In this document: positions 44,703 to 53,362 of the stretch, one piece after another
How positions within the stretch are numbered: the stretch's first letter is position 1
Layout: each line of letters begins with the position of its first letter
Source of the DNA: Albidovulum sp.
GTDB lineage: Bacteria; Pseudomonadota; Alphaproteobacteria; Rhodobacterales; Rhodobacteraceae
Length of the DNA stretch: 64,000 bases
NCBI GenBank assembly: GCA_015491895.1
Contig: WFVA01000085.1
Coordinates: forward strand, 1-64,000
Direction of reading: 5' to 3'
Position numbers and translations under genes: made by a program
Notes under the pieces: model-generated
Seen by the model: only the letters and a program-made list of their open reading frames with translations
What the model was told of the DNA's origin: nothing
Databases searched by the model: none

Positions 44703-47609
44703 TCATGCTGCCGTGATCTTGCAGAGAGTCGCTTTCGTCTCCTGCATCTGGGTTACCGAATCGTAGCCATATGTCTGGGCGGTGTTCGAAGCCTCGCCGA
44801 GCACATAGGGATCGGCGCCTTCGGGATACTTGTCGCGCAGATCCTCGCCCTGGAACCAGCCGCCGAAGTGGAACGGCATGAACACCACACCGGGGCCGAC
44901 CCGCTCCGTCAGCATGGCCTTCACCTTGACCTTGCCGCCTTCGGGCCCCTCGACCCAGACCATCGATCCATCCCGCACGCCGAGATCGTTCGCCGTGCGC
45001 GGATTGATCTCCACGAACATCTCCTGCTGCAGCTCGGCAAGCCAGGGGTTGGAGCGGCTCTCGTCGCCGCCGCCCTCGTATTCCACGAGGCGCCCGGAGG
45101 TGAGGATGATCGGGTAGTCCTTCGAGAAATCCTTCTTCTGGATCGATGCGTAAAGCGTCGGCAGACGATAGAAGTGGCGATCCTCGTAGGTCGGATAATC
45201 CTTCACCAGATCGCGCCGCGGCGTATAGAGCGGCTCGCGGTGCAGCGGGATCGGATCCGGGAAGGTCCAGACGACGGCGCGGGCCTTGGCATTGCCGAAG
45301 GGCGCGCATTCGTGCTTGATCGCCACCCGCTGGATACCGCCGGAAAGATCCGTCTTCCAGTTGGTCTTGTCGCCGGCGATGGCCTCGATCGTGGCCCGCT
45401 CCTCGTCCGTGAGATCGCCATCCCAGCCAAGCTCCTTGAGCATGGCCATGGTGAATTCGGGGTAGCCGTCCTGGATTTCGGAACCGACCGAATAGACGCC
45501 CTCGGCCAGAAGATTGCCGCCGCCCCATTTCTCCGGTGCTTCCACCCCGAAGCGGGCGCGGAAGGTGAGGCCGCCCTTGGAAACGGGCTTGGACATGTCG
45601 TAAAGGTTCGGCGTGCCCGGGTGGCCCATCTCCGGCGTGCCCCAGCAGGGCCACGGCAGACCGTAATATTCGCCGTCGCACGGCCCGCCCACGGCCTGAA
45701 GCGTGGTGCGATCGAAGGTGTGCTGATTGGCCATGTGCAGCCGCAGCCTTTCCGGGCTCTGGCCGGTATAGCCGATCGTCCACATCCCCTTGTTGAATTC
45801 GCGGGTGATGTCCTCGATCTTGGGCTCGTCCGTTTCCGCATCCACCGCGATGTTGCGGAAGAGACGATCGGCAAAGCCGAACTTCCTGGCGAACTTGGCC
45901 ATGATCACGTGATCGGGCAGGCTTTCGAATACCGGATCGATCACCTTTTCACGCCACTGCAGCGAGCGGTTCGAGGCGGTGACGGAGCCGTAGGTTTCGA
46001 ACTGGGTCGAAGCCGGCAGCAGATAGACACCATCCTTGCGATCCTGCAGCACGGCAGTCATCGTCGGATAGGGATCGATCACCACGAGGATATCGAGCTT
46101 GCTCATCGCCTCGCGCATTTCCGGCAGGCGGGTCTGCGAGTTGGGCGCGTGGCCCCAGAAGACCATGCCCTTCACGTTCTCCGGCTGATCGATGTTGTTC
46201 TTGTCCTCGAGAACGCCATCGATCCAGCGGCTGACGGGAATGCCCTTCAGATTCTGCAGGCTCTTTTCCTTACCGTCCTTGCCGGTGATCTTTGCGAACC
46301 GGCCAGCGAGCCATTCGGGATCCTCCTCCCAGACGCGCGCCCAGTGGCCCCAGGCCCCCTTGGAAAGGCCGTAGTAGCCGGGCAGCGTGTGCGAAAGCAC
46401 GCCGAAATCGGTTGCCCCCTGCACGTTGTCATGGCCGCGGAAGATGTTGGCGCCGCCGCCCGAGATGCCGATATTGCCAAGCGCCAGCTGCAGGACGCAA
46501 TAGGCGCGGGTGTTGTTGTTGCCGTTGGTGTGCTGGGTGCCGCCCATGCACCAGATCAGCGTGCCGGGGCGGTTGTTGGCCAGGGTGCGCGCCACGCGCT
46601 CCATCTGGCTGCCGGGCACGCCGGTAACCCGCTCGACCTCATCCGGGTTCCACTTCTTCACCTCTTCGCGGATCTTGTCCATCCCCCAGACACGGGTGCG
46701 GATGTATTCCTTGTCCTCCCAGCCGTTCTCGAAGATGTGCCACAGCAGGCCCCAGACCACCGCGACATCCGTGCCCGGGCGGATGCGCACATATTCATCG
46801 GCATGGGCCGCGGTGCGGGTGAAGCGGGGATCAACGACGATCAGCGGCGCGTTGTTCTGCTCCTTCGCGCGCAGGATATGCAGCAGCGAAACCGGATGCG
46901 CCTCGGCCGGATTGGAGCCGAAGAGGATCATCGAGCGGCTGTTGTGGATGTCGTTGTAGCTGTTTGTCATGGCGCCGTAGCCCCATGTGTTGGCCACGCC
47001 GGCAACCGTGGTGGAGTGGCAGATCCGCGCCTGATGATCCACGTTGTTGGTGCCCCAGTAGGCCGCGAACTTGCGGAACAGATAGGCCTGCTCGTTGTTG
47101 TGCTTGGCGCTGCCGAGCCAGTAGACGCTGTCGGGCCCGGCCGTTTCGCGGATCTCGAGGAGCTTGTCACCCACCTCGTTGATCGCCTCGTCCCAGCTGA
47201 TGCGCTTCCACTCGCCATCAACGAGCTTCATCGGGTATTTCAGCCGCCGCTCGCCATGCGCATGCTCGCGCACCGCCGCGCCCTTGGCGCAGTGGCCGCC
47301 GAGGTTGAAGGGGTTGTCCCAGCCCGGCTCCTGACCGACCCAGACACCATCCTTCACTTCCGCGACCACCGTGCAGCCCACCGAGCAGTGGGTGCAGACG
47401 CTCTTGATGATCTCGATCTTGTCGGCCTCGGTCTGCGCTTCGGCGCGCTTCACCGTGCCGCCCGTGGCGCCAAGCGCCGCCAGCCCGCCGATGGCGAGCC
47501 CGGATCCGCGCAGGAAGCCGCGCCGATCCACCTTCTTCGATCCGATCTGATGGAGAACGGACGGACCGCGGGAGCCATTCGCCACCCCGCCTGTCTTCTT
47601 TCTCAGCAT
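44703..47609 (-). CDS. formate dehydrogenase alpha (catalytic Mo/W-bisMGD) subunit
   Basis: Periplasmic catalytic subunit (968 aa) of a respiratory formate dehydrogenase. Tat signal (DRRGFLRGSG) near residue 30. N-terminal [4Fe-4S] Cys at 72, 75, 79 and 107. The metal ligand is Cys197 in RICHSTTVAG, where E. coli FdnG has selenocysteine; His198 follows as usual. Downstream GAMTNSYNDI and the bisMGD-binding regions are intact. The start ATG at 47609 has GGAGGGC upstream. A tungstate importer is encoded a few genes away, so W rather than Mo is plausible; the sequence alone cannot decide. Confidence 0.95.
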   Translation of the reverse strand: MLRKKTGGVANGSRGPSVLHQIGSKKVDRRGFLRGSGLAIGGLAALGATGGTVKRAEAQTEADKIEIIKSVCTHCSVGCTVVAEVKDGVWVGQEPGWDNPFNLGGHCAKGAAVREHAHGERRLKYPMKLVDGEWKRISWDEAINEVGDKLLEIRETAGPDSVYWLGSAKHNNEQAYLFRKFAAYWGTNNVDHQARICHSTTVAGVANTWGYGAMTNSYNDIHNSRSMILFGSNPAEAHPVSLLHILRAKEQNNAPLIVVDPRFTRTAAHADEYVRIRPGTDVAVVWGLLWHIFENGWEDKEYIRTRVWGMDKIREEVKKWNPDEVERVTGVPGSQMERVARTLANNRPGTLIWCMGGTQHTNGNNNTRAYCVLQLALGNIGISGGGANIFRGHDNVQGATDFGVLSHTLPGYYGLSKGAWGHWARVWEEDPEWLAGRFAKITGKDGKEKSLQNLKGIPVSRWIDGVLEDKNNIDQPENVKGMVFWGHAPNSQTRLPEMREAMSKLDILVVIDPYPTMTAVLQDRKDGVYLLPASTQFETYGSVTASNRSLQWREKVIDPVFESLPDHVIMAKFARKFGFADRLFRNIAVDAETDEPKIEDITREFNKGMWTIGYTGQSPERLRLHMANQHTFDRTTLQAVGGPCDGEYYGLPWPCWGTPEMGHPGTPNLYDMSKPVSKGGLTFRARFGVEAPEKWGGGNLLAEGVYSVGSEIQDGYPEFTMAMLKELGWDGDLTDEERATIEAIAGDKTNWKTDLSGGIQRVAIKHECAPFGNAKARAVVWTFPDPIPLHREPLYTPRRDLVKDYPTYEDRHFYRLPTLYASIQKKDFSKDYPIILTSGRLVEYEGGGDESRSNPWLAELQQEMFVEINPRTANDLGVRDGSMVWVEGPEGGKVKVKAMLTERVGPGVVFMPFHFGGWFQGEDLRDKYPEGADPYVLGEASNTAQTYGYDSVTQMQETKATLCKITAA

Positions 47610-47713
47610 TTCATGCCCTCCCTGTGGGAGCCAACGCTCCCGGTTCATCCTTCCGGCCGGAATTCGGACTCGGGGCCATACGCTACCCTCGCCCTTCCGG
47701 CCGCAAATTCCGC

Positions 47714-47902
47714 TCAGAAACGCGCGGTTTCGAGATACGCTTTCACATGTGCCGTCTTGCGCAGGCCAAGCGCCGTGGGCGCCTCCTCGGCCTCGGCAGC
47801 CTCGCTGCCCGCCGCAAGGGCGACGGCAACGGCGGGCGCGCCCGTCGTTGCCAGCTTCAGGAAATCGCGGCGGCTGGTGGCCGCACTATCCTTTTCCTTC
47901 AT
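47714..47902 (-). CDS. small twin-arginine protein of formate dehydrogenase loci
   Basis: 62-residue protein with a twin-arginine motif (SRRDFLKLATTG) and hydrophobic region AVAVALAAG, then a short tail ending YLETARF. Matches the short formate-dehydrogenase-region Tat proteins found next to fdhA in many proteobacteria; function unknown. A strong AGGAAGGAG precedes the ATG. It lies between the TorD-like chaperone gene and fdhA on the same strand. Confidence 0.82.
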   Translation of the reverse strand: MKEKDSAATSRRDFLKLATTGAPAVAVALAAGSEAAEAEEAPTALGLRKTAHVKAYLETARF

Positions 47903-47969
47903 CTCCTTCCTCCCTTTCATCTGCATCGCTTCCGTTCGTCGTTCTTTCCCGAAGCGCGGCAATCCGGCT

Positions 47970-48608
47970 TCAGATCATGCGCATGGTTTCCGCTTCGATC
48001 TCCATGAATTCGCGCCCCACGCGCCCCACCCCGGCATAGAGCACGGCCGCTTCGGCATTCTCCATGTCGCTGAAGCAATGCGCGGCCCAGGGGGCGATAT
48101 GGGTGTTGAAGAATTCCTTCTGCCGCCCGAGCGCCACCACCTCGCCGAAGCGCCCGCGGATCATGCCCGCCATCATCTCGCACAGCGAGGCCAGGCCATC
48201 CTCGGGCTCCTTCACATCCTCCGCCCGGGTGATGCGCAGGCGAGCCATGTCGGCCCGCAGGCGCGCGAGGGGCTGCTCGTTCAGAAAGCCCGTCATGTAG
48301 TAGCTGCCATAGGGCAGCACCTCGCCGCGCCCGAGGCCGATGAACATGGCGTTGAATTCCCGCTCCGCGGCCTTTTCGCTCGTGCCTCCGGCCAGCCGCG
48401 CCAGCATGTTGACGGCCTCGCCGAGCGGCGTTTCATCGCCCTCGAGCCGGGCCACGCCGGCCAGAAGCCCGGCGGAGGGCGGGCGAGCGAGAAAAGCGGC
48501 CAGCAGATCGTAGAGATCCGCGCGCATCGCCTCCTCATCAGGCAACGCAGGCGCGGTTGCCACGGCAGGGGCGGCGGCTCCGTCTGCTTCGGGATTTGTG
48601 TTCCTCAT
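47970..48608 (-). CDS. TorD/DmsD-family chaperone
   Basis: Redox-enzyme maturation chaperone (212 aa), all-helical, cytoplasmic. Such proteins bind the Tat signal of molybdo/tungsto-enzymes until cofactor is loaded; FdhA downstream is the obvious client. Family pattern: EREFNAMFIGLGRGEVLPYG for the helix region and FFNTHIAPWAAHCFSDME near the C-terminus. The ATG at 48608 was chosen over the longer frame. An inverted GTCGC/GCGAC pair lies just upstream (48631-48658), possibly a regulatory site. Confidence 0.88.
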   Translation of the reverse strand: MRNTNPEADGAAAPAVATAPALPDEEAMRADLYDLLAAFLARPPSAGLLAGVARLEGDETPLGEAVNMLARLAGGTSEKAAEREFNAMFIGLGRGEVLPYGSYYMTGFLNEQPLARLRADMARLRITRAEDVKEPEDGLASLCEMMAGMIRGRFGEVVALGRQKEFFNTHIAPWAAHCFSDMENAEAAVLYAGVGRVGREFMEIEAETMRMI

Positions 48609-48702
48609 GGGAATGAGGCTAATGGGAGTCGTCGCGCAAGCCAAGTAAAATCTGCGACAAAATGTAACAATATCCGGGGGGCGCCCCGGCCGCATCAGAC
48701 CG

Positions 48703-49407
48703 TCAGGCTTCCTCATCAAAACGGAAGCTCATGCGCCGGGGCGCAACCGCAAGATCCTGATTCCGGTCGGAAATATCATGGCGGAGGTTCTCCCCGCCCG
48801 GGGATTTCCGCGCATCGGATGGATCAGGCGCTTCTGCCGAAAGCGCGTCCCCGGCGGGGGGAGCGGGAAGATCGCCACCCTCCTCGGGAGCTTGCGCGGG
48901 CACGGCGCTCGCAGCCTCATCCGCGTTTTCCGACTGCGCTTCCCCTTCATCCTCTTCATCCGAAAGCACCGCCCTGGCATAGCCCTTGCCCGCCTCCCAG
49001 GCCGTCGTCATTCCCTCGACCACGGTCGCGCCATCGCTGAAATCCTCGCCGTAATCGATCAGGCCATCGAGATTGGCGAGATCGGGATTGATGGCCCAGA
49101 GCCGGCGCAGGGCCCGGCGGCGGATCGCCTGCGGTATCGCGGCCTTCATGAAGGCGGCGAAATCATCGCCCGGCCGGAGCGTTTCGGGGGCCGGCAGGCC
49201 GAGGCGGGCGAGAAGCTCTTCCTCGCTTTCCGCCTCCGGCCCGGGCCCGGCGGCAGGCGATTCGCCGCCTGACGGACCGGCCTTCGCAGGCATTTCCCGC
49301 TCCCGTTCCCGCGTTTGCGGCCTTTCGCTTTCCTGTTCGGCCTTTCGCGCCTCGGCCTTTCGCGCGGCCCAGCGCCCGAGAAAGCCGCCGCCCTCCGGCT
49401 CACGCAT
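48703..49407 (-). CDS. DUF3306 protein, formate dehydrogenase accessory
   Basis: DUF3306-family protein (234 aa). Conserved part: FLGRWAARKAEARK near the start and the core IPQAIRRRALRRLWAINPD followed by LDGLIDYGEDF. The last 90 residues are acidic, Pro/Ala/Glu-rich and probably disordered. Cytoplasmic. DUF3305 and DUF3306 genes usually accompany bacterial fdh operons; biochemical role unknown. Its ATG overlaps the DUF3305 stop by 8 nt. Confidence 0.85.
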   Translation of the reverse strand: MREPEGGGFLGRWAARKAEARKAEQESERPQTREREREMPAKAGPSGGESPAAGPGPEAESEEELLARLGLPAPETLRPGDDFAAFMKAAIPQAIRRRALRRLWAINPDLANLDGLIDYGEDFSDGATVVEGMTTAWEAGKGYARAVLSDEEDEGEAQSENADEAASAVPAQAPEEGGDLPAPPAGDALSAEAPDPSDARKSPGGENLRHDISDRNQDLAVAPRRMSFRFDEEA

Positions 49408-50020
49408 CCTTCTTCCCCGGCTTGAATGCGCCCGGCGCACGATAGACATCCGCCGCCTGGCGCACTCTTGCATCGCCAATACCATCCTGCTTGCGATCGA
49501 TCCTGAGCTTGTCGCGCCGGCGCTTGCGGAAGCGCTCCTCCTTCATGTGGGCATCGACAAAGCCCTGCACGAAGGCGATCAGCCCCGCAGGCATGGGCAC
49601 CGGAGCCACCTCCTGATCGTCGGCATCGGCATAATCCTGGGCATCGAAGGCAGAGGCCGTGATCTCATGCACGCCGGGGCGCCCGTCCTCGCCCGGCTCA
49701 TTGAGGATGACGAAAACCGAAGGCGGATCCATCGCGAGCGATACCCTGTAGCCCTCGATCTCGGCACGGTGAAGGTGCAGGGGAAGCGTGGCGGCGTGAT
49801 ACTCCACCACATCGCCTTCCCTGCGCATCTCCTTCCATTCGGCAGGGCCCGCCCCCGGCAGCACGGCAACCGCCTCCCAGATCCATTCCTGCCAGCGCGT
49901 GAGCCCGGGGCGGCGCTGGAGCACGATGCCGAGCGGCATCTCCAGCTCGCGCCCGGCAAACAGCTCGAGCACCTCGCCGCCCTTGATTTCGGTATCTGTC
50001 ATCTTGCCTGATCCGGCCAT
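49400..50020 (-). CDS. DUF3305 protein, formate dehydrogenase accessory
   Basis: DUF3305-family protein (206 aa), first gene of the operon. Core MPLGIVLQRRPGLTRWQEWI followed by WEAVAVLPGAGPAEWK, then PPSVFVILNEPGE. No Cys cluster or membrane segment; ends in a basic tail. The start at 50020 has GGGGGAGAGAAG upstream; the ATG at 50002 is an alternative. Function unknown beyond its link to formate dehydrogenase. Confidence 0.85.
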   Translation of the reverse strand: MAGSGKMTDTEIKGGEVLELFAGRELEMPLGIVLQRRPGLTRWQEWIWEAVAVLPGAGPAEWKEMRREGDVVEYHAATLPLHLHRAEIEGYRVSLAMDPPSVFVILNEPGEDGRPGVHEITASAFDAQDYADADDQEVAPVPMPAGLIAFVQGFVDAHMKEERFRKRRRDKLRIDRKQDGIGDARVRQAADVYRAPGAFKPGKKDA

Positions 50021-50150
50021 GCTTCTCTCCCCCGCGGTCAGCTTAGGCCCGGGGAGGCGTGCTGTCAAAATCCTGACCAGAAATTCAAAGTTGAGTTGAC
50101 AACCCGCACCAGCGGCGCGTTTGATACGGGGCCGGAGAAACGGGGAACAC
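50021..50150. promoter_or_regulatory. divergent promoter region of the formate dehydrogenase cluster
   Basis: Between DUF3305 (minus) and the polyferredoxin (plus). Plus strand: TTGACA (50096-50101) and TTTGAT 18 nt later. Minus strand: TTGACA as TGTCAA at 50063-50068, with a weak -10 about 17 nt further. The two -35 hexamers are 27 nt apart, back to back, so one regulator bound between them could control both arms. Around 50090-50103 lies GTTG/CAAC inverted symmetry. Confidence 0.5.
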
Positions 50151-52145
50151 ATGCCGAAAATATCGACACTGATCGTCTGCGATTGCGCGGGCACGATGGA
50201 GCCTGATGCCGGTCTTCTTGGGAAGGCCTGCGACGCCAGCCGGGTGAAACGCTGCACAATGGCCTGCACGCGCGATCTCGATGTGGCCGCCAGGGCGCTC
50301 GCGGGCGAGGGCACGGTGCTCATCGCCTGCGGGCAGGAAGCGGAGCGCTTCGAAAGCCTCGCCGGCGAGATTGCCGAGGAAAAGGGCCGCGCCGCGGATC
50401 TCGTCACAGCCGATATCCGCGATCGCGCCGGCTGGTGCGAAGAGGGCGGCGCGGGGGCGAAACAGGCCGCGCTTCTGGCGGAGGCTGCGCTTGATTCGCC
50501 GCTTTCGCAGATGTTCGACATCACATCCCCCGGCACCTGCCTCGTGATCGGCAGGGGCGAAGCGGCGATCGAGGCCGCTCGGAGCCTTTCGCAGGAAATG
50601 GCCGTGACATGCGTCATCGCCAGTGCAGACGAGGCCCCCCTCGAGCCGCCCGCGGGCTATGATCTCGCCCTCGGCCGGCTGCGCAAGGCCACCGGCAGCC
50701 TCGGCAATTTCACCGTCCGCCTCGATGGCTATGCGCCGTTCGATCCCGCGGGCCGCGGCGCGCCCCGCTTTCAGCCCCCGCGCGACGGCGCCGTTTCCGA
50801 ATGCGACATCATCCTCGATCTGACGGGCGATCGCCCCCTCTTCCCCGCCCCCCACAAGCGCGATGGCTATCTGCGCGCCGATCCCCACGATCCGGTTGCC
50901 GTGGCCCGCGCCACTCAGAAGGCGGCGGAGATGAAGGGCAGTTTCGAAAAGCCCCTCTACATCAGCTTCGATGCCCTGACCTGCGCCCATTCACGCGCCG
51001 GGCAGGCCGGGTGCAGCCGCTGCCTCGACATCTGCCCCACCGGCGCGATTTCGCCCGATGGCGATGCCGTCAGCATAGATCCCGGGATTTGCGCGGGCTG
51101 CGGAGGGTGCGCGGCCGTCTGCCCGTCCGGGGCGGCATCTTATGCCGATCCGCCGGTGGATTTCCTCTTCCGCAGGCTGACGGCACTGGCGCGCACCTAC
51201 CGCGATGCGGGCGGCGGCGCCCCGCGCCTGCTGGTGCATGACGGCGAAACAGGCGCGGAAATGATCCGCCTCTCGGCCCGCTACGGGCGCGGCCTGCCGC
51301 CGGATGTGATCCCGCTCCTGGTGAACGAGGTGGAGGGATTCGGGCACGCCGAGATGCTGGCCGCGCTTGGCTGCGGGTTTTCGCATGTGTTCCTGCTGAC
51401 AACCCCGCACACCGATATGTCAGCCCTCGCCCCCCAGCACGAACTTGCGCTGGCGATTGCGGGGAGCGAGGCGGTGACGCTGATCTCGCCCGCCGAGCCC
51501 GATCAGCTCGAGGAGATCCTGCGCGCGCCGCAGGAAGCGAAGGCGGTTGCAAATCCGATCCTGCCCATGGGCGGGCGGCGCGAGGTGGTGCGCAGCGCCG
51601 CCACCGCGCTCCGCGGTGTAACGGACAGCCCCCTCCCCCTGCCTGCGGGCGCCCCCTACGGCGCAGTGGAGATCGATACCGGGGCCTGCACGCTCTGCCT
51701 CGCCTGCGTTTCGCTCTGCCCTGCGGCGGCTCTTGGCGACAACCCCGGCAAGCCGCAGGTCAATTTCACCGAGGCCGCCTGCCTGCAATGCGGGATCTGC
51801 GCCAATACCTGCCCGGAAAACGCGATCACCCTCACGCCGCGCCTTGATCTTTCACCGGCCGCGCTTTCGCCCCGCGTGCTGCATGAGGAGGAGCCCTTCG
51901 CCTGCATCGAATGCGGCAGGGAATTCGGTGTCCGCTCCACGATCGAGCGCATCGCCGAGGCGCTCGGGGGCAAGCACTGGATGTTTCGCGAGGAAAGCCG
52001 GCTGCGCCTCGTTCAGATGTGCGACGATTGCCGGGTCCGGGCCCAGCATCACGCCGAGAATTCCCCCTTCCGCGTGGGCGAGCGCCCCCGCACGCGCACA
52101 ACGGATGACGATCTGGCGGAACGCGAAGAGCGGGAGGAGGGATAG
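50151..52145 (+). CDS. large polyferredoxin-type iron-sulfur protein
   Basis: Cytoplasmic protein (664 aa) with several cluster sites. Residues 1-250 have scattered Cys (CDCAG, CTMACTRD) and no known domain. Then a two-cluster ferredoxin: CSRCLDICP and CAGCGGCAAVCPSGA. A middle region (RLLVHDGETGAEMIRLSARY) resembles MvhD/HdrA-associated domains weakly. A second two-cluster ferredoxin: CTLCLACVSLCPAA and CLQCGICANTCPEN. A C-terminal four-Cys site: CIEC and CDDC. Homologues accompany fdh operons. It may shuttle electrons for cofactor maturation or link FDH with another acceptor; inference only. Confidence 0.82.
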   Translation: MPKISTLIVCDCAGTMEPDAGLLGKACDASRVKRCTMACTRDLDVAARALAGEGTVLIACGQEAERFESLAGEIAEEKGRAADLVTADIRDRAGWCEEGGAGAKQAALLAEAALDSPLSQMFDITSPGTCLVIGRGEAAIEAARSLSQEMAVTCVIASADEAPLEPPAGYDLALGRLRKATGSLGNFTVRLDGYAPFDPAGRGAPRFQPPRDGAVSECDIILDLTGDRPLFPAPHKRDGYLRADPHDPVAVARATQKAAEMKGSFEKPLYISFDALTCAHSRAGQAGCSRCLDICPTGAISPDGDAVSIDPGICAGCGGCAAVCPSGAASYADPPVDFLFRRLTALARTYRDAGGGAPRLLVHDGETGAEMIRLSARYGRGLPPDVIPLLVNEVEGFGHAEMLAALGCGFSHVFLLTTPHTDMSALAPQHELALAIAGSEAVTLISPAEPDQLEEILRAPQEAKAVANPILPMGGRREVVRSAATALRGVTDSPLPLPAGAPYGAVEIDTGACTLCLACVSLCPAAALGDNPGKPQVNFTEAACLQCGICANTCPENAITLTPRLDLSPAALSPRVLHEEEPFACIECGREFGVRSTIERIAEALGGKHWMFREESRLRLVQMCDDCRVRAQHHAENSPFRVGERPRTRTTDDDLAEREEREEG

Positions 52146-52175
52146 GCCCCGGCATCTTCCGTGCCGGAAATTCCT

Positions 52176-52214
52176 TGCCTCCAGCGCGGATATTTGCTGA
52201 CCAGCGATGAAACC
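52176..52214 (+). repeat. REP-like intergenic element, copy 2
   Basis: Reads TGCCTCCAGCGCGGATATTT then GCTGACCAGCGATGAAAC. Compared with the reverse of the element at 27714-27752, the blocks TGCCTCC.GCG, TATTT, CCA and GATGAA are in register. It lies between the polyferredoxin and the convergent cytochrome gene. Confidence 0.5.
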
Positions 52215-52255
52215 GGGGAGCGCTGCTTGCCGTCATTTGGAAAGCTGCGCGGCAC

Positions 52256-53047
52256 TCATCGGAATTCTATCGGCTTTCCGAGATCCTTCGGCTTGATCGT
52301 GGCCACATAGGCCATGAGATCATCGAGATCCTTCTGCGTGAGCAGGACCGGCGCGACATGCAGCGGGTGGTCTGGATCCTTTTCTTCGCTCATGTCTTCC
52401 ACCGTCACCACCGCCCGGTGCGGGTTGGCGGCCCAGAAGGCGGCAAAGGTATCCTGCCAGTCGGGAAAGCTGCGCATGGCGGCGAAAGAGGGGGTCGAAC
52501 CTATGCCGGCATATGGGTTTTCATCATCGACCACATGGCAGCGCATGCAGTGGCGGCGCGCGATTTCGTGGCCGCGCAGGGGATCGCCGGTGAAGACCGG
52601 CGCCTTCTCGATTGCCGCCACCGCTTCCGCCGGCGCAAACAGCGGATCACCCCCCGGGGGAAAGGAGGCGATGGCGGCGCGGCCGGGCTTGCTTTGCAGC
52701 CAGGCGAGGAAGGCCTCCGCCCTGTCGCGGCCGGGCGATCCCTCGGGCGGGAGGCGCAGATACCAGATGCGGCCTGTCGCGCGTTCGGTGAAAACCGGCG
52801 TGCCCGGTGGCTCCGGGGCAATTTCCATGTCTGCCTTCTCCCCCGGCTTCGCAAGGGCAAGGCGGATCCGGCTCTTGAAGCGGAAGCGGGGGAAAAGGTG
52901 CTTCGGGAGGCCTGTTTCGGCAAGTTCGGGCGGAGCGGCCAGGATGAGATCGGGCGCTTCGGCCCAGGCGGGGCGGGTGAACGGCAGGAACAGGGCGATC
53001 ATGGCGAATGCGGCCATGGAGATGAGCGGTGATCGCTTGACATGCAT
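52256..53047 (-). CDS. c-type cytochrome with truncated TupA-like N-terminal domain
   Basis: Periplasmic protein (263 aa). Signal peptide 1-29 (cleavage after PAWA). Residues 30-140 resemble a shortened TupA-type binding protein: EAFLAWLQSKPGRAAIASF here against ETFITWLLSDKGQKAIASY in the TupA of this window, followed by G..LF.P in both. PDLILAAPPELAETGLPKHL aligns with the first strand and helix of TupA. The large central part of a binding protein is missing. Residues 150-263 are a class I cytochrome c with CMRCH (167-171). It faces against the flanking genes. It may be the electron acceptor or a metal-state sensor for formate dehydrogenase; unproven. Confidence 0.75.
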   Translation of the reverse strand: MHVKRSPLISMAAFAMIALFLPFTRPAWAEAPDLILAAPPELAETGLPKHLFPRFRFKSRIRLALAKPGEKADMEIAPEPPGTPVFTERATGRIWYLRLPPEGSPGRDRAEAFLAWLQSKPGRAAIASFPPGGDPLFAPAEAVAAIEKAPVFTGDPLRGHEIARRHCMRCHVVDDENPYAGIGSTPSFAAMRSFPDWQDTFAAFWAANPHRAVVTVEDMSEEKDPDHPLHVAPVLLTQKDLDDLMAYVATIKPKDLGKPIEFR

Positions 53048-53149
53048 GTGGCCATCCTCCCATCTGTCAGGGTAGCGCGCGGAGGGAGATTGTCCAGCAT
53101 CCTGCCGCACGCGACTACGGAAAAGCAGGATCATCACGGGGGGGAAGAG

Positions 53150-53362
53150 ATGGACGACGAAACCTTCAATCTTTCGATGCGCAAGTTTCTCAAGAAGGTC
53201 GGTGTGACATCGCAGCAAAAGATCGAGGAGGCGGTGCGCGCGGCGCATGCCGAAGGGCGGCTTGCCAAGGGGGCCCTGCCGGTGAAGGTCACGCTCGAGA
53301 TCGCGCCTCTGGGCCTTTCCCATGAGGTGGAAGGCGAGATCCGCACCGAGGGGGAGGCATGA
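53150..53362 (+). CDS. DUF6494 small protein
   Basis: 70-aa protein beginning MDDETFNLSMRKFLKKVGVT and ending in a beta-rich VKVTLEIAPLGLSHEVEGEI. No signal or Cys. Matches the short DUF6494 family. The stop overlaps the Mrp gene start by 4 nt, so the two are coupled. Unknown function; the place in a formate dehydrogenase cluster suggests an accessory role. Confidence 0.75.
   Translation: MDDETFNLSMRKFLKKVGVTSQQKIEEAVRAAHAEGRLAKGALPVKVTLEIAPLGLSHEVEGEIRTEGEA

Noticed and set aside
47010-47030. Possible selenocysteine at the FDH active site
   Set aside because: The codon is an ordinary Cys codon (TGC on the coding strand) and no in-frame TGA is present, so no recoding is needed.
44016-49040. 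Very long plus-strand open frame (over 1600 codons) across fdhA and its neighbours
   Set aside because: It lies antisense to FDH beta, FDH alpha, the Tat protein and TorD genes with clear motifs. Long antisense frames are expected from GC-rich codon bias, and its translation has no domain.
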